A DNA stretch of 64,000 nt. It comes from Metabacillus schmidteae (GTDB taxonomy: Bacteria; Bacillota; Bacilli; Bacillales; Bacillaceae). The DNA lies in the NCBI RefSeq assembly GCF_903166545.1, contig NZ_CAESCH010000001.1:1926001-1990000 (forward strand), written 5' to 3'. Positions within the stretch are counted from its first letter, which is position 1. The number at the start of each line of letters is the position of its first letter. The notes below the pieces were generated by a model. It was not told the DNA's origin, did not search any database, and saw nothing but the letters and a program-made list of their open reading frames with translations. Shown here piece after piece: positions 35,792 through 44,539 of the stretch. Both the position numbers and the translations under genes were made by a program.

Positions 35792-35816
35792 GCTCGGTAG
35801 CTCAGTTGGTAGAGCA
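35792..35816 (+). pseudogene. 5' fragment of a tRNA-Phe gene
   Basis: Twenty-five bases are identical to bases 2-26 of the intact tRNA-Phe at 35996. They cover the acceptor 5' strand and D arm, and then the match ends abruptly. The anticodon and T arms are absent. Confidence 0.85.
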
Positions 35817-35995
35817 CGCCCGAAAAAGCTTCCCTGAATATACTTCAGCGTACTCATCGAGCTGCTTCTTGAATAATCATCCTGAGATGAGGACGATTTA
35901 CAAATTGTCAAAGCTATAATACTTTAAAAGTCTTAGATTAAAATTAGTTACTTGAAAAGGTAATTTTCATCTTTTTTCAAATACACATTAATTAT
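35817..35995. other. Remaining spacer before tRNA-Phe
   Basis: AT-rich, non-coding. It can form CTGAA-TATAC-TTCAG near 35832 and an AATC(A)TCCT/AGGA(C)GATT hairpin near 35875-35900. I see no -35/-10 pair that would start a second transcript. Confidence 0.4.
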
Positions 35996-36068
35996 GGCTC
36001 GGTAGCTCAGTTGGTAGAGCAATGGACTGAAAATCCATGTGTCGGCGGTTCGATTCCGTCCCGAGCCA
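35996..36068 (+). tRNA. trnF: tRNA-Phe(GAA)
   Basis: Acceptor GGCTCGG/CCGAGCC, anticodon GAA, discriminator A at 36068. The following bases are CCT, so CCA is not fully encoded and must be repaired by the CCA-adding enzyme. Confidence 0.95.
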
Positions 36069-36078
36069 CCTTTCATGT

Positions 36079-36162
36079 GGAGGGGTAGCGAAGTGGCTAA
36101 ACGCGGCGGACTGTAAATCCGCTCCTTAGGGTTCGGCAGTTCGAATCTGCCCCCCTCCACCA
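36079..36162 (+). tRNA. trnY: tRNA-Tyr(GTA)
   Basis: Type II tRNA. Acceptor GGAGGGG/CCCCTCC, anticodon GTA in loop CTGTAAA, CCA encoded. Confidence 0.96.
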
Positions 36163-36173
36163 TTTAATATAAT

Positions 36174-36247
36174 AGGGGCATAGTTTAACGGTAGAATAGA
36201 GGTCTCCAAAACCTTTGGTGTGGGTTCGATTCCTACTGCCCCTGCCA
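36174..36247 (+). tRNA. trnW: tRNA-Trp(CCA)
   Basis: Acceptor AGGGGCA/TGCCCCT, anticodon CCA in loop CTCCAAA, terminal CCA encoded. Confidence 0.96.
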
Positions 36248-36257
36248 ACGAAATAAT

Positions 36258-36334
36258 GGCGGTTGTGGCGAAGTGGTTAACGCATCGGATTGTGGTTCCG
36301 ACATTCGTGGGTTCGATTCCCATCAGCCGCCCCA
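36258..36334 (+). tRNA. trnH: tRNA-His(GTG)
   Basis: An extra G at position -1 (36258) pairs with C73, the histidine identity element. Anticodon GTG, CCA encoded. Confidence 0.96.
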
Positions 36335-36383
36335 ATTAAGCAATTAGTTGAAAATAAAGGATTTTAATTAAACTTTATTTTTG

Positions 36384-36549
36384 TCAGAAATATTTCAAAA
36401 TATCCTCTTGCTGGTTTCTCGCTAAAGATAATTTTAGTTGGAAACAGTAATATAAAGAGAGTAATTTTTATAGAGACACTGAGAATACTTAGTAGTCGAC
36501 GATATTTCGCGATATTTCCTTTCAGAAATATCACAAAATATCCTCTTGC
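36384..36549 (+). repeat. Direct repeat in the His-Gln spacer
   Basis: Two 28-base copies (36384-36411 and 36522-36549) agree at 26 positions; the shared core is CAAAATATCCTCTTGC. The second copy begins within a GATATTTC/GAAATATC hairpin (36511-36532). The surrounding 36335-36601 spacer has no gene. Confidence 0.7.
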
Positions 36550-36601
36550 GGTGCAGTCTCATGTAGAATATTCAGGAAGTACTTTCATGCAGCATATTCA
36601 A

Positions 36602-36676
36602 TGGGCTATAGCCAAGCGGTAAGGCATCGCACTTTGACTGCGACATGCGTTGGTTCGAATCCAGCTAGCCCAGCCA
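36602..36676 (+). tRNA. trnQ: tRNA-Gln(TTG)
   Basis: Acceptor TGGGCTA/TAGCCCA, anticodon TTG in loop CTTTGAC, CCA encoded. Confidence 0.96.
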
Positions 36677-36682
36677 TTTTAA

Positions 36683-36756
36683 GGCATCATAGCCAAGTGG
36701 TAAGGCCGAGGTCTGCAAAACCTCTATCCCCGGTTCAAATCCGGGTGGTGCCTCCA
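36683..36756 (+). tRNA. trnC: tRNA-Cys(GCA)
   Basis: Acceptor GGCATCA, anticodon GCA in loop CTGCAAA, CCA encoded. Confidence 0.95.
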
Positions 36757-36769
36757 ATCTATCTTTAAT

Positions 36770-36843
36770 GCGGGTGTAGTTTAGTGGTAAAACCTCAGCC
36801 TTCCAAGCTGATGATGAGGGTTCGATTCCCTTCACCCGCTCCA
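36770..36843 (+). tRNA. trnG: tRNA-Gly(TCC)
   Basis: Acceptor GCGGGTG/CACCCGC, anticodon TCC in loop CTTCCAA, CCA encoded. Confidence 0.96.
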
Positions 36844-36865
36844 TTACATATTAAATTTCATAAAT

Positions 36866-36942
<77 letters not shown>

Positions 36943-36951
36943 TGATTTTGT

Positions 36952-37026
36952 TCCGCAGTAGCTCAGTGGTAGAGCTATCGGCTGTTAACCGATCGGTCGC
37001 AGGTTCGAATCCTGCCTGCGGAGCCA
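36952..37026 (+). tRNA. trnN: tRNA-Asn(GTT)
   Basis: Acceptor TCCGCAG/CTGCGGA, anticodon GTT in loop CTGTTAA, CCA encoded. Confidence 0.97.
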
Positions 37027-37059
37027 TTTTTATGGAGAAAACAAACAATAAACGAATAT

Positions 37060-37133
<74 letters not shown>

Positions 37134-37139
37134 TCTTTC

Positions 37140-37196
37140 AAAGGTCAGATTTGATTACGAAATGTGTATGTTTCATAATCAAATCTGACCTTTTTA
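37140..37196 (+). terminator. Terminator of the 5S-tRNA operon
   Basis: AAAGGTCAGATTTGATTA pairs with TAATCAAATCTGACCTTT, followed by Ts. A very strong stem only six bases after the last tRNA. Confidence 0.95.
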
Positions 37197-37262
37197 TGTA
37201 ACTACAATTGTTTTAATCGTTGCTTGTGGGTAGCTCTCAGTTTGACAAAATATAATGCATAT

Positions 37263-37302
37263 AAAAAGGAAACCCGCCGCGAACAAGACGAGTTTCCTTT
37301 AT
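37263..37302 (-). terminator. Terminator of the glycosyltransferase gene
   Basis: AAAGGAAAC/GTTTCCTTT stem with a 19-base loop and a T run on the minus strand. It lies about 130 bases past the stop. Confidence 0.65.
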
Positions 37303-37433
37303 TTTATTACTGTCTATGTAAGTGTAGAGACAGGAGGATTCCGTGTTAGTTTACACGTTATGAAAGTATAAATTAGCAGCGAAGAAGTTTAATCGACGTA
37401 GTGATCATTTTTAAGTACAAAGTATAAGTGCAA

Positions 37434-38666
37434 CTACGCATCACGCTTCACCTTTACAGGCTCGCCAATCGACGAGTTTTCTTTATAAAATCTCATTATT
37501 TCAGATACGGCTCTTTTGTAACCGCCTTTTTCTTGTAAGAGAGTTCCAAATTCAGAGCATTTTTGTTTATATTCTTTATTGTTTAATATTTTCAATAAAG
37601 ATTGTTTCAGTTTCTCTGTATTGCATTCTTTTAAATGGATGCCACAACCTAAACGTTCAACTTGTTGTGAGATCATTTCTTGTTCTTGTTGTTGAGGATA
37701 TAGGATTAAGGGAACTTTAAAATACAAACCTTCTTGGACACTGTTCATACCTCCATGTGTTACAAAGATGTCCACCTTTTGCAGCAGGTCTATTTGGTTC
37801 ACATAATCATAAAGAATAAAGTTTTCGGGTATATAAGAAAAATCAGTTTCTTTCTTTTTTTTGCCTAAAGACATGATAAATGTTGCTTCGATATCTTTAA
37901 ATGCTTGAAAACAATCTTCATAAAAATCCTTATTATCCCCAAATATACTTCCTAAAGAAATATAAACGATTGGTTTTTTACTTATAGGTAATGTTACTTT
38001 TTCTTCTTCGATGCGTTCCGATATAGAAGGGCCAACAAAACGATAAGTATGATCAAACACATGACAGTTTGGTGTAAATTCCGCAGCAGTATAGACAATA
38101 TTTAATTTTTCTTTACTACTCAATGCATCTAAAAGAGGGGGTTTCTTCATATTGTACTTTTTGCATAAATTATTTTGGATAGATAATGCTTTAACTAAAT
38201 GTTTTAAATCTCCTCTTGCAAATTGAAACACTAAATTTAAAAGCTCTTTTGGAATATTTAAAAATGATTCGTGAAATGGAAATGTTGTTGTGGAACAAAT
38301 AGTAGGAATATTTTTGATTTGGCCTACATATTTCCCCCAAGTTGCTAAGGAATCATGAATAATATAGTCAGGTTCTTCTCTGTCTATTTCGTTTAATAAA
38401 AATTCCAACATTTTTTCAGTGCTTTCTATACAAACCCTAAAAACAATGGGGAAGTACTTCAGCTGTTCTTCTGTATAATTGGTATCTTCTAAACGATCGA
38501 TGCTATAAGGCATATAAATAGCCCCTGTTTCTTCAATTTTTTCCTTTAAATGTGGAAAAGAGTAGTATAATACTTCTTCTCCTTGATTAATCAATTCTTC
38601 CACTAAAGCGAGAGTTGGATTTGTATGACCATGAGCGGGAATATTAAAAAATATAGCTTTACCCAA
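37434..38666 (-). CDS. UDP-glycosyltransferase, MGT/YjiC type
   Basis: A GT-B fold glycosyltransferase of 410 residues (GT1 family). It has the N-terminal acceptor motif FFNIPAHGHTNPTLAL and the C-terminal nucleotide-sugar motif FVTHGGMNSVQEGLYFKVPLI. Family members glycosylate macrolides, flavonoids or lipids; the acceptor here is unknown. The TTG start at 38666 follows AAAGGGGA. It stands alone after the tRNA array. Confidence 0.85.
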   Translation of the reverse strand: MGKAIFFNIPAHGHTNPTLALVEELINQGEEVLYYSFPHLKEKIEETGAIYMPYSIDRLEDTNYTEEQLKYFPIVFRVCIESTEKMLEFLLNEIDREEPDYIIHDSLATWGKYVGQIKNIPTICSTTTFPFHESFLNIPKELLNLVFQFARGDLKHLVKALSIQNNLCKKYNMKKPPLLDALSSKEKLNIVYTAAEFTPNCHVFDHTYRFVGPSISERIEEEKVTLPISKKPIVYISLGSIFGDNKDFYEDCFQAFKDIEATFIMSLGKKKKETDFSYIPENFILYDYVNQIDLLQKVDIFVTHGGMNSVQEGLYFKVPLILYPQQQEQEMISQQVERLGCGIHLKECNTEKLKQSLLKILNNKEYKQKCSEFGTLLQEKGGYKRAVSEIMRFYKENSSIGEPVKVKRDA

Positions 38667-39121
38667 GAAAATTTCCCCTTTTATTTAATAAAGTAATTAT
38701 TTCCATATTATATAGTTCAATTATACACATGATAACCAGGTACCTCGCACTATTTTGCTAAAGAAACTTACATACTCTTTAAGAAGAGATCATTATGCAT
38801 ATGAAATGAATGAACAGAAAATACTTATAATTGCAATGATTTCTCGAGGGGAGTTCTTGAATATATGCTGATGGAGCATTGGATTCTTGGAGCGATGTGG
38901 TTGTTTGCTTTGGGGAAAGTTTCATATGAAAAGTAAGGGGATTCCAAACTAAACCTGTTTTATTTTTGGAATCCCAATTTATTTTCCTTAAAAATAACAC
39001 AATGAACTAATTGTCCACGGTTACAATCTTCATTCATTGCTGAATTATCAAAAAATTGTTGTATTTTAAAAATATATCGATTAAAATTTATCGTAATAGT
39101 TTAATTGAGTGGAGGTTTCAT
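38667..39121. other. Intergenic stretch before the padR gene
   Basis: No solid gene. A 23-codon frame around 38867-38938 (MLMEHWILGAMWLFALGKVSY) could be the stump of a lost membrane protein and ends right before a terminator-like hairpin. CGAT...ATCG (39078-39093) near the padR start may be an operator. Confidence 0.45.
38938..38976 (+). terminator. Hairpin with terminator form
   Basis: GGGATTCCAAA pairs with TTTGGAATCCC around a 16-base loop, followed by AATTTATTTT. No intact gene lies before it. Confidence 0.65.
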
Positions 39122-39865
39122 ATGTTAGGAAATATAAGTCAAGAAATGTTAACGTTGCTTACCTATATAAGCCGCAAAAAAATTAAGCAGGAAGAACTAT
39201 TTGCAACCCTTAATGATGAAATAGAGAATCTTAGTAGTTGTCTTAATGAAGCAATTGAAAAAGAATTTATTCATAAAGATGACGGGGAAGTCCTTTCCTT
39301 AACACATAGAGGCTTAAAAACCGCACTAAAGTTTTTTGATAAGCAGCCCCATTTAAGAGAAAAAATGAAGTCAAAATTCACAAAACGCAGAGGTATTATT
39401 CAGCTTGCGATTATACAGCTATTAAAAGAAGAACCCAGGCATGGCTACCAAGTGATGAAACAGTTAAAGGAGAGAAGCGGTGGTTACTATTCTCCGAGTG
39501 CAGGTACCGTTTATCCTGCTTTACAGGACCTGGTTGAAAAGGAACTGATTGAACTTAAAATGGATGGCGAGAAAAAAATATACTCATTAAATGAGGCAGG
39601 GTTAGCTTTTATAAATGAGTTAATTCATGAAGAAGACGAGACTTTCTGGCAGGAATGGACAATGCGATTGCGATGGAAGCAGTCTGAGGAAGCTTCACTC
39701 GTACGAGAAGAAATGGGTAAGCTTCAATTAGAATTTCATTATGCGATGAAAAAGGTACTATCTGAACCAGAGTTTGCAAACGATATTCTTTCTATTCTTC
39801 AGACTTGCAGAAACGAGTTAATCAATTGGTCCGAAAAACAGCAAAAAAGTAAAGGCGAGATGTGA
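39122..39865 (+). CDS. PadR family transcriptional regulator
   Basis: A 247-residue regulator. The canonical PadR winged helix is in the middle (about 80-160, with QLLKEEPRHGYQVMKQLKE and AGTVYPALQDLVE). It is preceded by an extra N-terminal winged-helix-like region (about 1-75) and followed by a helical dimerisation tail. The ATG at 39122 follows GGAGG. The stop overlaps the start of the ABC exporter genes, so it probably controls that exporter in response to a toxic compound. Confidence 0.85.
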   Translation: MLGNISQEMLTLLTYISRKKIKQEELFATLNDEIENLSSCLNEAIEKEFIHKDDGEVLSLTHRGLKTALKFFDKQPHLREKMKSKFTKRRGIIQLAIIQLLKEEPRHGYQVMKQLKERSGGYYSPSAGTVYPALQDLVEKELIELKMDGEKKIYSLNEAGLAFINELIHEEDETFWQEWTMRLRWKQSEEASLVREEMGKLQLEFHYAMKKVLSEPEFANDILSILQTCRNELINWSEKQQKSKGEM

Positions 39866-41607
39866 TGAAATCTATAAAAAAACTTATACCATATGCAAAG
39901 CCATACAAGCTCTTTGTGATCCTTGCTCCACTATTAATGGCTTTAGAGGTGACGATGGATTTATTACAGCCACTTCTTTTGCAAAAGATCATTGATTATG
40001 GAATTGCTGCGAATGATACATCGTACGTTATTCAAATGGGAACGTTTATGCTTGTTGCTGCGATTATTGGTTTAGCTGGTGGTATTGGTTGCACGATTTT
40101 TAGCACAAAATCAGCAATTAATATTGCCACAGATATTCGGCGGGATTTATTTAAAAAGGTCGAACATTTGTCAAGTGAGAATCGCGACAAAGTTGGTATT
40201 GGTAAACTGATCACTAATGTCACAAGTGATATCAATTCAGTTCAAACGGCGGTTATGATGACATTGCGTGTATTTGTAAGGGGGCCTCTTCTCTTTATTG
40301 GTAGTGTCACGATTGTATTTTTTCAAGCAAAAGAGCTATTTCCGATTTTAGTTGTCTTAATTCCAATTCTGCTCTTTTTCATCATCCTGCTTTCAAAAAA
40401 AGCGGGCATTTGGTTTAAACGTGTTCAAGAAGCATTAGATCAGCTAAATACAAAACTTCAGGAAAGTATTGCTGGGATTAGAGTTGTGAAAGCTTTTGTA
40501 AGAAAGGATTATGAAATAAATTTATTTCAAAAAGTGAATGTTTCACTAACAAATAAAACAAAAACCGCTGAACAAATTATTACGATACTTATGCCAGTCC
40601 TGCTTTTTGTCATAAATATTGGAATGGCTGTTGCACTCATTTTTGGCGTTTTTCCGATTGGAGGAAGCACAATTCAAGTTGGTGTTATTTTAGCTTTTAT
40701 TAATTATCTAAATATTATTTTAATGGCGCTCACATCTAGTAGTATGGTTCTTATGCAACTGATGAGAGCACTGCCTTCAGCGGATCGTATTCAAGAAGTT
40801 TTGGAAATAAATACGCATATGAACCGAGCTGAAAGTACGATTGATGTGATGCCGATTATTGGAGATATTGAATTCCGAAATGTATCTTTTTCATATAGTA
40901 AAAATGGTGAGCATGTATTAAATTCAATCTCATTTTCTGCTAGACATGGTGAGAAAATTGGGATTATTGGTGCAACTGGAAGTGGTAAAACAACATTAGT
41001 TAAATTGTTTCCAAGATTATATGATGTGGATGATGGTGAGATTTTAATAGATGGAAAGAATAGTAAGAATATAAGCTTGAAACGTCTCCGTGCTTCTATT
41101 GGATATGTTACACAAAAACCATTTTTATTTTCAGGAAGTATAAGGTCCAACCTGATTTATGGTAAAGAAGATGCATCAGAATCAGAGATTCAATTGGCTA
41201 GTAAGAATGCTTGTGCAGAAGAGTTTATTGAGAAGCTTGAAGCTCGGTATGATTATTCCTTAACACAAGAAGCTACAAATTTATCCGGTGGGCAAAAACA
41301 ACGATTATCTCTTGCAAGAGCATTTGTCCGAATGCCATCTATCCTTATTTTAGACGATGCAACATCGGCAGTTGACGCTCGTTCAGAAGCAACAATTCTT
41401 GAAGCTTTAAAGTCCTCTTATTCAGAGACTACGATTCTTATGGTTGCATCAAAAATTTCTTCCATTCTTGATGCAGATAAAATTCTTGTTATGGATGAAG
41501 GGAGTTTAGCGGGAGTAGGAACACATGCTGAATTATTGGAATCATGCTCTGTTTATCAGGAAATCTATCATACTCAAACACAGAATGGAGGTGTAATGGT
41601 TGAGTAA
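39865..41607 (+). CDS. yfiB: ABC exporter half-transporter, YfiB-like
   Basis: A 580-residue half-transporter: six membrane helices (residues about 15-310) then an ATPase domain with Walker A GATGSGKTT and signature NLSGGQKQR. Walker B reads LILDDATS, so the catalytic Glu is replaced by Asp, as in the degenerate subunit of heterodimeric exporters. Start and padR stop overlap (TGATG). It forms a heterodimer with the next product and likely exports drugs or lipids. Confidence 0.87.
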   Translation: MKSIKKLIPYAKPYKLFVILAPLLMALEVTMDLLQPLLLQKIIDYGIAANDTSYVIQMGTFMLVAAIIGLAGGIGCTIFSTKSAINIATDIRRDLFKKVEHLSSENRDKVGIGKLITNVTSDINSVQTAVMMTLRVFVRGPLLFIGSVTIVFFQAKELFPILVVLIPILLFFIILLSKKAGIWFKRVQEALDQLNTKLQESIAGIRVVKAFVRKDYEINLFQKVNVSLTNKTKTAEQIITILMPVLLFVINIGMAVALIFGVFPIGGSTIQVGVILAFINYLNIILMALTSSSMVLMQLMRALPSADRIQEVLEINTHMNRAESTIDVMPIIGDIEFRNVSFSYSKNGEHVLNSISFSARHGEKIGIIGATGSGKTTLVKLFPRLYDVDDGEILIDGKNSKNISLKRLRASIGYVTQKPFLFSGSIRSNLIYGKEDASESEIQLASKNACAEEFIEKLEARYDYSLTQEATNLSGGQKQRLSLARAFVRMPSILILDDATSAVDARSEATILEALKSSYSETTILMVASKISSILDADKILVMDEGSLAGVGTHAELLESCSVYQEIYHTQTQNGGVMVE

Positions 41608-43414
41608 TAGTATTACGAGAATGCAGCAATCAACTGGAGGACCAGGACCAAAAGGAAGGATACCGGGACCGGTTGCGAAAACAAAAGATCCTAAAGGTAC
41701 ATGGCGGAGAATTTGGTTGTACATGAAAAAACAAAAAGTGAGTTTGATCATTTCGGTCATTCTTGTTATTTTATCATCCATATTAAGTCTTCTTGGTCCA
41801 TATTTTATTGGAGTCATTATTGACCATTACATTCTCCCGAAAGATGTATCCGGTACAATTCGAATGGTATGGTTGCTTGTCGGCATTTATTTTGCTACAT
41901 CCATTATCACCTGGCTTCAAAGCTATGTAATGGTGGATATATCGTTAAAAACAATTAAAGTATTACGCGAAGATTTATTCGCAAAATTACAAACGCTCTC
42001 CTTACGTTTTTTTGATCAGCATAAACACGGTGAGTTAATGAGTCGATTTACAAACGATCTTGAGCAGTTAAATCAAGCACTTAGTCAGAGTGTGATCCAG
42101 TTTGTATCCTCATTGCTTACAATTATTGGTGTTACAATCGCTATGTTTTCCCTGAATTGGGTATTGGCCATTGTGTCATTTTTGATCATTCCAGTAATGC
42201 TCTATGTTACGAAAAAAATCGTAAGTGTTAGCCGTAAAAACTTTTCGCAAAGGCAAAAAGATGTTGGTGAATTGAATGGCTTTGTCGAAGAAACGATAAG
42301 TGGTGGAGAGGTTATCTCATTATTTAATAAAGAAGAGGATACTTTCAGCCGTTTCAATGAGGTAAATGAAAGGCTGCGTAGTTCTGCGATTAAAGCAGAC
42401 ATGTTTTCAGGAACACTTGGTCCATTTAATAACTTTTTAAGTAATATAGGGTTGGCTATCGTCATTGCAGTTGGAGCTTTAATGGCACTTAACGGACACA
42501 CAACTATTGGGATTATTGCGTCCTTTGTTACGTATTCCAGACAGTTTACAAGACCCATTAATCAGTTATCAACTTTGCTCAACTCAATTCAAGCTGCATT
42601 AGCCGGGGCGGAGCGTGTTTTTGAAACGATGGATGAGGTCCCTGATTTAAATGACAAAAGAGATGCAGTTCAGGTTAATTCGTTAAAGGGAGAAGTACTA
42701 TTTAAAAATGTTGACTTCCAATATGACGAAAACAAACCTATTTTAAAAGATATTCATTTTTCTGCAAAACCTGGAGAAATGATTGCTTTTATTGGGCCAA
42801 CTGGCTCTGGTAAAACAACAATAATTAATTTGCTTATGAGGTTTTATGATATACAATCTGGTGAGATTTTGCTAGACGGTAGAAATTTAAAGGATTATAA
42901 ACTTCGAGATTTACGGAAAAGAATCGGTATTGTTCTTCAAGATCCTTATTTATTTTCTGGAACGATTATGGAAAATATACGGTACGGCCGTCTTGATGCA
43001 ACTGAAGAAGAAGTAATCAAAGCGGCAAAAACGGCGTCTGCACATGGATTTATTAAGCACTTGCCTAAACAGTATCAAACGTTGATAACGTCCGGTGGTC
43101 AAAATATAAGCCAAGGTCAAAAACAGCTTCTTTCCATTGCGAGAGCCATATTAGCAAATCCTGATATGTTAATTTTAGATGAGGCAACGTCAAATATAGA
43201 TACAAAAACTGAAATTGATATTCAAAGAGGAATTCGAAACTTAATTAAAGGAAAAACCAGCTTTGTTATTGCTCATCGGTTAAAAACGATTGAGCAAGCT
43301 GATCAAATCATTGTTATCCAAGATGGTGAGGTCATAGAAAGCGGAAATCATAATGAATTGCTTAATCAGCGTGGTTTTTACTTTGAGTTGTATTCCAAGC
43401 AAATGACTATTTAA
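41600..43414 (+). CDS. yfiC: ABC exporter half-transporter, YfiC-like
   Basis: A 604-residue partner of the preceding half-transporter, the same length as B. subtilis YfiC. It has an N-terminal cytoplasmic Pro/Gly-rich segment, six membrane helices (about 45-340) and an ATPase with Walker A GPTGSGKTT. The signature is the degenerate ISQGQKQ and Walker B the normal LILDEATS. The TTG start overlaps the upstream gene by eight bases, with GGAGGTG before it. Confidence 0.88.
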   Translation: MSNSITRMQQSTGGPGPKGRIPGPVAKTKDPKGTWRRIWLYMKKQKVSLIISVILVILSSILSLLGPYFIGVIIDHYILPKDVSGTIRMVWLLVGIYFATSIITWLQSYVMVDISLKTIKVLREDLFAKLQTLSLRFFDQHKHGELMSRFTNDLEQLNQALSQSVIQFVSSLLTIIGVTIAMFSLNWVLAIVSFLIIPVMLYVTKKIVSVSRKNFSQRQKDVGELNGFVEETISGGEVISLFNKEEDTFSRFNEVNERLRSSAIKADMFSGTLGPFNNFLSNIGLAIVIAVGALMALNGHTTIGIIASFVTYSRQFTRPINQLSTLLNSIQAALAGAERVFETMDEVPDLNDKRDAVQVNSLKGEVLFKNVDFQYDENKPILKDIHFSAKPGEMIAFIGPTGSGKTTIINLLMRFYDIQSGEILLDGRNLKDYKLRDLRKRIGIVLQDPYLFSGTIMENIRYGRLDATEEEVIKAAKTASAHGFIKHLPKQYQTLITSGGQNISQGQKQLLSIARAILANPDMLILDEATSNIDTKTEIDIQRGIRNLIKGKTSFVIAHRLKTIEQADQIIVIQDGEVIESGNHNELLNQRGFYFELYSKQMTI

Positions 43415-43435
43415 CTAATAGAAAGGATGAAGAAA

Positions 43436-43765
43436 ATGTTTGTAAACACAGCAACATTTGAAATCGAAAAAGCATATGAAGAAAGATTAGTAAAGAAAAG
43501 AGAACAAGACAAAGAAAAATTGGCTGAAGCGAAAGGGCTAATTTCATTTGAATGCTGGAAAAGAGAAAACTCTGAGACCATAGAATTTGTTTATGTCTCA
43601 AAATGGGAATCTCAAGAAGACTTTAAAGCATGGATTTCAAGAGAAGATCATGTAAATGAACATAAGGAAATGAATAAAAAAAGAAGAGAAAATCCTAAGC
43701 AAGAACAAGTGAAAATGAAGAAAACACTAAGAGCGTATGAACTTTATGATTCTTCAGAAGAATAA
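43436..43765 (+). CDS. Antibiotic-biosynthesis monooxygenase fold protein (HmoA/IsdG-like)
   Basis: A 109-residue ferredoxin-like alpha/beta-barrel (ABM) protein. VYVSKWESQEDFKAWISREDH carries the Trp and His positions that line the heme pocket in IsdG/HmoA proteins, so heme degradation is possible; it could also be another small oxygenase. The ATG at 43436 follows AAAGGA. It lies 21 bp after yfiC, so it may be co-transcribed with the exporter. Confidence 0.72.
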   Translation: MFVNTATFEIEKAYEERLVKKREQDKEKLAEAKGLISFECWKRENSETIEFVYVSKWESQEDFKAWISREDHVNEHKEMNKKRRENPKQEQVKMKKTLRAYELYDSSEE

Positions 43766-43807
43766 TTGGTGATTTTCCTATTTATAAATGTGTTTAATAA
43801 AAACGAT

Positions 43808-43848
43808 AAAAGCACAATATCTAATCAAGTATAGATATGTGCTTTTTT
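43808..43848 (+). terminator. Bidirectional terminator
   Basis: AAAAGCACAATATCTA/TAGATATGTGCTTTT between convergent genes. Confidence 0.88.
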
Positions 43849-43879
43849 ACTTCTATTAGTCCACATATTAACTGAATCA

Positions 43880-44047
43880 CTAAACCGATTTATCTTGTAA
43901 CATAACAGGTAGGGGCATGGAGCGAGATTTCATTTCTTCCAGCAATATTTGCATAAAGTCCTCTGATACATTTAATTTAAGTGCATCTATGTAGGCCTTA
44001 TAAAGTGTTAAGTTTGAGATAAGTTTGAGAGTGGTAGATTTTCGCAT
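43880..44047 (-). CDS. sda: Sporulation histidine kinase inhibitor Sda family
   Basis: A 55-residue protein. Its segment LYKAYIDALKLNVSEDFMQI, followed by LLEEMKSRSM, matches Sda of B. subtilis (SYFKATEMNLNRDFIELI, then ENEIKRRSL) in helix pattern and key positions. Sda binds the kinase KinA and stops sporulation when DNA replication is disturbed. AAGGAG lies 11 bases before the ATG. It has extended tails at both ends relative to the 46-residue B. subtilis form. The locus is short and easily missed. Confidence 0.8.
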   Translation of the reverse strand: MRKSTTLKLISNLTLYKAYIDALKLNVSEDFMQILLEEMKSRSMPLPVMLQDKSV

Positions 44048-44323
44048 AGTTTAATTAACTCCTTGTAAAATAATAAACCTTAATGAATATATTAACCAAA
44101 ATGGTTTTAAATGATAAGGCTTTCGACGATCAATCCTACAATTAGACAAAAAAAGTAAAGAATAAGTGAAATGAGGTAAAAAAATAAGGGAAATTAATTG
44201 GTGAAGTTTGCAAAAAAATATTGTTTAGGAATTTGTTTGGAGCTTTTTATTAGCCGATAAAGTGGAATAGTAAAACAAACTAGGTTCTTCTGAAGAAATA
44301 ATTAGTGGGTACGGATAATCTGA

Positions 44324-44539
44324 TTATTCGTAATCAATAATATCATCGATTTCATTTACTTCAAGAGAAATGACTGATTTAGTATCCACGTTGTAAAATA
44401 TAAGTTGAGAGCGATCTTCTGATAAGTGGACAATTCGACCAGAGAAATCTTTCCTTCCAACTTTTCTTTTTGTGAAAATTACACGAAGAAGTGTATTGCT
44501 TTGTCGCCAAATTTCAGCTTGGGCAAAGAAGCGTTCCAT
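44324..44539 (-). CDS. Hypothetical protein, 71 residues
   Basis: A small, beta-rich protein starting MERFFAQAEIWRQSNTLLRV and ending in acidic DDIIDYE. The strand pattern (FSGRIVHLSEDRSQLIFYNV) suggests a small beta-barrel, possibly YolD-like, but I cannot place it firmly. AGGAGG precedes the start. Confidence 0.6.
   Translation of the reverse strand: MERFFAQAEIWRQSNTLLRVIFTKRKVGRKDFSGRIVHLSEDRSQLIFYNVDTKSVISLEVNEIDDIIDYE

Noticed and set aside
38779..39000. 73-codon frame on the minus strand
   Set aside because: It has no ribosome site and is opposite a hairpin region; there is no family resemblance.
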